DNA of 64,000 nt from Pristionchus mayeri (Eukaryota; Nematoda; Chromadorea; Rhabditida; Neodiplogasteridae), in the NCBI GenBank assembly GCA_036245805.1, contig BTRK01000005.1:12524001-12588000 (forward strand), read 5' to 3'. The position numbers and the translations under genes were made by a program. A model generated the notes under the pieces. That model saw only the letters and a program-made list of their open reading frames with translations. It ran no database searches and had not been told where the DNA came from. Below, in pieces: positions 57,919 through 64,000 of this stretch. Positions within the stretch are counted from its first letter, which is position 1. Every line of letters starts with the position of its first letter.

Positions 57919-60786
57919 AAATGAGAACATCCCTGCTGCTACTGTCGCTTCTGCGTGAGTGTTTTGATGAATCACTTTGAACGTTTTACCATGACAGTAT
58001 ATGAGCTCATTGTTGATGCCATATGAAACCATGCAATTTCAGAACTCTCTTACTCCTCGTGCCCTGAGGGCCTGGAGCTCGTCAGGGACGGCGAGTGCAG
58101 AGGGCTGTACGCGACAATGTCCATCGATAGATACGACAAAGCAGTAACTACGGCGATTCAGAAATGCGGCGAAATTGGCGGAAAACCGGCTATTATACAC
58201 AACGAGGAGGTCGGTTTTGCATTTTGAGGAAGATGACGAATTCTGCTAATTGCAACTATGCAGCACCGATTAACTATTTACTGATTCATTGATTCTACTG
58301 TATTTTCCAGCACGAGCAATACTACGCTGCTCGTTCTTACGGAGAGGATTACAACTATCTCGTGCTAGGTCAGCTTTTTTTCTCCGATTTGATATACGTC
58401 AAGGAGGATAAGTTGATTCCAAATGTGGATGTCTCTCAGGTCTGGTGTGCAACTCTATCTCGAATAGATGGGAGTGGTCGGATCACACGTCTCTCGATTA
58501 CCGAACGCCCGGGGGCGGTCACAATCCAGGTGTCATCACAAGTCAAACGCATTCCAAACACTTGAAGAAATTTTATTATTTGGCTATATTAGGAAGCAAT
58601 CAAATTACGTGCAATCTCAACTATGCCAATATTGATTATTAGATATGTTTCAATTTCAATGACCGTCCACAACATGTATGCAGCGATTCAAATCGAATTT
58701 GTCCTCCGATTTGACTACCATAAATATAATTACTGATCGAATTACAGCATACGTTTCAAGTAACAATATAGGAACCGTCAAACCACATTGAGGTTGTGAA
58801 ATTAGGAGAATGGTAAAAAATCACATCTAATCGCAGAGTTAACCATTACGATTAATCGATTTGTAAAAAATTCACATAAATACGATATTATTAATATACC
58901 AATGTAATCAGCATTCTAACGCATTAAATTCAGCCCTTGACAAGGAGTGTGTCCAGGGAGAAACGTGGATGATCACTCCGGATAACTATTGGAGTTATGG
59001 TGAGTGATTTCACTTTGCTTATTGTTTATGACTGAGCCAAGCCGAAGCAATGTTTGTCAAATAGTAATTTGCACAGTTATGATTAGGGTTCCCCCAAGTC
59101 TTTTGTATCATTTTCCGTTCTGTTTCATGTGCGATATATATGTGATCTATAAAGCGCACCTGAAATATAACTGAAAATGATACAAAAGATGCACAATATG
59201 CCCAATTGTGGAACCATATATATGATTATTGTTTACATTTCAGGTGATCAATGGATGGGCACTTCTACCATCTACATTTACTGCACGACTCAGCTGCAGC
59301 AGCCGACAGGAGATGGATGCGATACATTCGCCGATGATGGAGAAGACGGCGTCTGCTATCAAGTACGACCTCGTATTTTGAATCACATTATTGCGATGTT
59401 AATGGTAATTGGTTTACGTCAATCTATGCCTGAGTTCGAATCTCATAATCAATTGTGTTATAACGAGTACGTTCTTATGGCGACAGCTTGAATAATGAAA
59501 TAATTGAGCACTCATTGCAGGTATCCGAGAACGCGCAATCGTGGCAGGATGCCCAAACGACTTGCAGAGACATGGGCGCTACCATGGCATCGATTCACAA
59601 TCAGCAAGTGAATGGGAATCTTTATTCGACAAAAAAAATACAAAATTGGCAGGAAAACTCATTCATTCGTCGGTTGGCAGTCTCGAAGGGAGCTGTGAAC
59701 GGTCTCTTCCTTGGAGGATCAATCGCGGGAAAGGGCAATCAATTCGGATGGATTGACGGAACCACCTGGGACTATGACAACTTCTATCCCAGTAGGTGTT
59801 TCATACAAAAAACCATCATCAGTTTAATCGAAAATTGGAACATTTCTTTGAGGTTTCCCAATTGGCGGCAACGGTGAATGCCTTACCATGGACACGTTCG
59901 CCGCGTCGGGGCAGTGGATGAACATCGATTGCGGCACATCATTTCCTGTTGCGTGTGCAAGACAAGGTACATTTTGTGTATCAGAATAGACGTTGTAATG
60001 TGATTTACAATGTTGTGATATATGAGGCAACACCAATATAAAATTGGCAAATTACTATTGCAGCTGAGGCCAGACCCGCTTGCAAACCTGGTCCGTGGAA
60101 GGAGGGCGAAGTGGTAAGTTCTTTATTGAGTTTTTTTTTGTTTCAGTTGTACTATAAATTTTAGACAAGGTCTGATGAGCTGTTAACATGCATGGTATCT
60201 CTCCGAAATAACACATGTAAAAATATATAAATATATCTAGTTAGTGCTGAACGTTAAGAAATATTACATAATTTTTAACATATTTTTCCATAACATTTTT
60301 TTTAGATTTACTCGCCCGGATTCCCCTACGATGCAACAACTCCGTGTGACTACTTCCTGACTGTCGATGATGGGAAGAGAGTTGAAGTGGAGGTTGATCA
60401 TCTTTTGAATAATGGAAGATTCAATAATTTTCAGGTTCTCGTGCTCGAGGCAAATTCATGCTGCGATCGACTGGTTATGGAGGATGACGTCCTGGGAGGA
60501 AATATCGTCGCCAAGTAAGTGCATAGATTATCAAAATCCGCATTCAAAATATCGTAATAAATTTTCTAATCATAGTGATGACCAGGTCTAGTTGATTCAA
60601 ATGGCATGTATTCCCAGTTTGACCGGAGAAGTAGCTGACAAGATCTACACTACTGCCTCTTCCAACTTGGTGAGAGTTTCCTGGCAACCGGATGGAGGAG
60701 TGAATGTGCGCGGAATGATGGTCAGGAAATCCTTGTGGATCCAAATAAATATTTGGAAATTGCAGATGACATTCCGGGCTGTCTAG
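57919..60786 (+). CDS. Secreted C-type lectin/CUB domain protein (CLEC)
   Basis: Exons 57919-57952, 58043-58209, 58311-58368, 58934-58999, 59244-59362, 59521-59791, 59853-59966, 60064-60113, 60306-60514, 60618-60720 and 60766-60786 join in phase (1212 nt, 403 aa). The start MRTSLLLLSLLQLSYSSC is a signal peptide. Residues about 19-145 form a Cys-containing N-terminal region (CPEG, EDGVC). Residues about 150-280 are a C-type lectin-like domain with SWQDAQTTC, MASIHNQQVN, FGWIDGTTWDYDNF, GECLTM and PVACARQ. A C-terminal CUB domain of about 110 residues follows (IYSPGFPYDATTPCDYFL, then ending MTFRAV). This order is common among nematode secreted lectins linked to innate immunity or cuticle. The sugar-binding EPN/WND motifs are not evident, so calcium-dependent sugar binding is doubtful. 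The stop is TAG at 60784. Confidence 0.88.
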
Positions 60787-61033
60787 CTGTGGTAGTGAGA
60801 GACAATTGACAAAAGTACACTGCCCATTCGAATTCGATTGCGTTTTGAGATGAATAAATTAGTAGCAACGCATATTCTTTGAATATCATGAGCATCACTT
60901 GAATGCAACACACAGCTGCACAGTGGAAATTTCGTATGATCAGGCTACTGAACACTACAGTATCATCGAACCTCATATTTTGTATTGCAACTTGGTATAC
61001 ATATCAGTAAATGGTGGAGTGTATAAAGAATAT
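60787..61033. other. 3' flank of the CLEC-CUB gene
   Basis: Unique AT-rich sequence, with AATAAATT near 60850 as a possible polyadenylation signal. Nothing else seen. Confidence 0.45.
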
Positions 61034-62984
61034 ATATCACGCCTCTCACGAGAGAATCGAGCTAGTCCGGGGATTGGAGAGAAAATCAGCAAATGGGTTC
61101 TTACCGGTTTTGATCATCAGAAGGCATGCCTGACTGACCCCCAAAGTCACAATTTGCATACTTCATTTTGGAGCTCCCTATACCGGGTCGGCTGCAGACT
61201 GCTCCCACTTTGACCACAATTACAATTTTAGCGATTCTAGTGATAGATAGACGAAAATACTCCTCTGAGTGACCCCCACTCATTTTTCGCAGTCTATCGA
61301 TCCTTGTAAATCATATCCCATAAAAATCAATTTTAACGGTGCTATTAGGTTGTTGCAAAAGTCCTGTGGTTTTTTGTGTCCGCACTTTGAACAATCATAA
61401 CTCGCGTTTCTCAAATCTTAATCGCCAACAAACATAACATTCTTTAGGGGTATGCTTGAACTTTGTTCACACATATTTCAATCAAACCGATCTTGCCACC
61501 AACGCAAGAAATTATGATTTACCCAAATGCAAACAGTTGACCAAATTTTGCGTTAAATTTATTTCTCTAGATATTTGGAAGGAAAATCCAAGAAACAACT
61601 TCATATTGTTAGCTGAGAAGTAGCATTGATATTCTTTCAAAAAATAGGTTAGACCTACCATGTGAGTGGGTTTGAAACAAATTACATGATTGCAAAAATA
61701 TGAGCAGACCTCGGCTGCATGTGACTTGTACCTTCTTTTCTGAATGGAAGACCAAGCATACAGGCTCCGTCATGTGTGCGCTGTATGCACCCGAGAAGAG
61801 GCTATATTCTCATAAAAAATATTGGAGCTTGCTTCTTCTCCGTTTCAGAAAATTTGAATTTCTTATTTTTCAGAAATATGCAAAATCAACACCGAAATGC
61901 AGCAATGTAGTCATGTCTAGATCAATGCATTCCTCGAAAGGGTGTAACTTCCAGCATCCATGAGAAAAAGTGTTTATAGGGTAAAGGTTGGGGCTTCATA
62001 TAACCACCATAGTTTGAGCATTCATGCTTCAGAGAAAACAGAAAATTGAGAAATGTTGCGTTTTCGATGGATTAATTTTCGTAATTTTAACTGGATCCTG
62101 TTCTCGCCTCTCTGATTGGGCAATGCTGGTAGGGTGCGCATATGAAAGAGTATGCAAGGCCTCATTAGTAATCAATATCCCGAAGTTCATCTATCAATCC
62201 AACAAGAAGATGGAAGGCAAAATTTCAAAATTCCACAGGACTTATGCAACAACCTAATACATTCAAAGCCAATTTTCTCAAAAATGTAGGTAAAGGCGCA
62301 AACCAAATTTTCACAGTAAATGCAGCTCATCAAGAGCTTTCGAATAAGTGGTTTATGGAAAAAGTACGACTTCTTAAACACCATCTTTGTCAAACTTATC
62401 TTTTCCTTATCATTTGAACTTTATTTTCAACAAGAAATGTCCCTCTCACACCGCTCTCTTCACAGAGCGAGATAGAAAATGATTGATCTCTCTCATTTTC
62501 CTGTTGAAAATAAAGTTCAAATGATAAGGAAAAGATTAGTTTGACAAAGATGGTGTTTAAGAAATCGTATTTTTTCCACAAACCTATTCGAAAGCTCTTG
62601 ATGAGCTGCATTTACTGCGAAAATTTGGTTTGCGCCTTTACCTACATTTTTGAGAAAATTGGCTTTGAATGTAGCACCGTTAAAATTGATTTTTATGGGA
62701 TATGGTTTACAAGGATCGATATACCGCGAAAAATGAGTGGGGGACACTCAGAGGAGTATTTTCGTCTATCTATCACTAGAATCGCTAAAATTGTGGTCAA
62801 AGTGGGAGCAGTCTGCAGCCGACCCGGTATAGGGAGCTCCAAAATGAAGTATGCAAATTGTGACTTTGGGGGTCAGTCAGGCATGCCTTGGGATAAACAA
62901 AACCGGCAAGAAGTCATTTGCCGATTTTCCCTCCAATCCCAATAATAGCGATTCTAGCTCGAATCTCTCGTGAGAGGCGTGATA
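61034..62984. repeat. 2-kb foldback palindrome, left arm split by a MITE
   Basis: Left arm 61034-61344 plus 62258 to about 62440 and right arm about 62490-62984 are reverse complements (TATCACGCCTCTCACGAGAG at the left edge, CTCTCGTGAGAGGCGTGATA at the right). Without the insert each arm is about 0.5 kb. The centre is a short region of AGAGCGAGATAG type. No coding sequence recognised. Confidence 0.92.
61345..62257. mobile_element. Mariner-type MITE, copy 2
   Basis: Starts TTAGGTTGTTGCAAAAGTCC and ends GGACTTATGCAACAACCTAA, flanked by TA (61343-61344, 62258-62259). Nearly identical in length and sequence to copy 1 at 37180-38109. The right arm of the surrounding foldback shows the unoccupied site (CATTCAAAGCC next to TAGCACCG in mirror near 62670). 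Confidence 0.92.
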
Positions 62985-63266
62985 TCCAGCTGAAATTGCA
63001 CTGCTTGTGACTTTCGAACATGATCTCTTCAACGCTTTCATTATCAGCGCCAGACAACGATGTACCCATTTCGTCTGACTTTTGATCACGATTTCTGCAT
63101 CACCCCTTATCTCGTATTTGTGCATAGCCTATGCCCTAGACTACTGGCTCCTAACAAACGCCGCGCCGATGCTTCCCCATTCTCATCATCGACTAAAACG
63201 TGGAAGGACGAGATAAGCAGATAAGATACGTCGAGGAAAACTTTTTCAGGGATAGTCCTAAAGCTA
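62985..63266. other. Intergenic between foldback and mariner
   Basis: Unique sequence, nothing recognised. Confidence 0.4.
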
Positions 63267-64000
63267 TTAGGTTGAACGGAAAGTCTTTATAAACTGTTTT
63301 GCTGGATCACTGCTCTGTGCAGGAGACCTTTGGTGTTCCCTCGCCTCTAGTGCATAACATATGACAAAGGGACTGTGTGGTCAATAACTCCCCATTCCAC
63401 TCCTTTCATTCTGCCACTAGTAAGACCACGATGTTTGTTCCCACGGCCTTGCACATCCGCAACGTTCTGTTATTCGTATTCCTCTCTCACACTACAATGA
63501 AGGAATCGGAACGTCAGTTGACTGAAGTTTACGAGTCATATGCCCCTCACTACCAGACCTTACGCAATTGGTACCAACGCTTCGAGAAGGGCGACTTTTC
63601 CATGGATGACCGGTCTGGGAGGCCACCCGAGCTGGATTTGGATGCGCTACGGACCGTAGTGGAATCGGATCCTTTCCAAAGCACCAGCGATATGGCAGCC
63701 ACACTTGGGGTATCGCAAACAAACCATCGTAAAAGGTTTGGTCTCCTTTGGCAAGATGAAGAAGCTAGGCCGTTTCATACCCCACGAATTAACCCAAGAC
63801 CAGCTTGACCACCGTGTCGACGATTCCCTTTCTCTACTCACTCTTCACGCTGCAGATCGATGGTTGGATCGTCTCATAACAGGGGACGAGAAGTGGGTCT
63901 ACTATGAGAATCACCATAGGAGGATACAGTGGGTGGATGCCAATGAGACCCCACAGGACGTCGCAAAGCCTGACCTTCAACCCAAGAAAATCTTACTCTC
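63267..64000 (+). mobile_element. Second mariner element, left part only (window edge)
   Basis: The terminus TTAGGTTGAACGGAAAGTC follows a TA (63265-63266). The transposase frame runs off the window. A different family from the 43-kb mariner, judged by terminus and protein. Confidence 0.85.
63431..64000 (+). pseudogene. Mariner transposase, frameshifted and cut by window edge
   Basis: The first segment (ATG 63431 to about 63720) has HIRNVLLFVF, WYQRFEKGDF, RSGRPPELD and AATLGVSQT, the DNA-binding half of a mariner transposase. The frame then changes by one base near 63720. The other frame continues KGLVSFGKMKKLGRFIPHEL and onward to GDEKWVYYEN, which contains the first catalytic Asp, and reaches the window end. 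The remaining two catalytic positions are outside. The frameshift makes this copy non-autonomous unless it is a sequencing error. Confidence 0.85.

Overview
The window reads as a nematode nuclear genome. Introns are short with TTTCAG-type acceptors. The recognisable genes are a cytosolic-type sulfotransferase, a C-type lectin/CUB secreted protein, nematode-type serpentine receptor relics, a phosphatidylinositol transfer protein fragment and an AADAC-like hydrolase. Words such as TACGGTA are scattered through introns. A diplogastrid such as Pristionchus is my guess from the CLEC-CUB architecture and sulfotransferase structure, but this is inference.

Region 1 (1-30650) is a giant mirror-image repeat block. 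A tandem satellite of about 104-bp monomers with changing higher-order periods fills 1-16681. It runs into a near-perfect palindrome (arms 16682-19444 and 19495-21530, 50-bp spacer). Each arm carries the same two-exon gene for a 139-residue CxxC/CxxC protein. Diverged dimeric versions of the satellite follow, then the satellite returns in opposite orientation (25255-28965), then a GC-rich promoter-like tandem repeat (29565-30650). A 720-bp hAT-like element with an 8-bp target duplication split only the left arm. A broken non-LTR retrotransposon (21822-24726) split the right flank.

Region 2 (31-50 kb) is gene-bearing. It holds a multi-exon THAP-domain, transposase-derived gene on the plus strand with a 267-bp tandem intron+exon duplication and an apparent 1-nt frameshift. 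Next is an AADAC-like alpha/beta hydrolase on the minus strand whose catalytic-His exon is not visible and whose introns hold a mariner-type MITE, a foldback and a tRNA-derived SINE. Then come a PITP fragment, an apparently intact mariner and a 13-exon sulfotransferase.

Region 3 (50-64 kb) has two serpentine-receptor relics on the minus strand, one split by a 2.5-kb foldback that itself carries a MITE. A complete CLEC-CUB gene on the plus strand follows, then a second 2-kb foldback holding a second copy of the 37-kb MITE, and the start of another mariner with a frameshift, cut by the window edge.

The most unusual theme is recurrent long-armed foldback palindromes with no transposase, each later hit by an element in one arm only. 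The largest carries a duplicated host-like gene and is flanked by head-to-head satellite arrays apparently derived from its own outer repeats.
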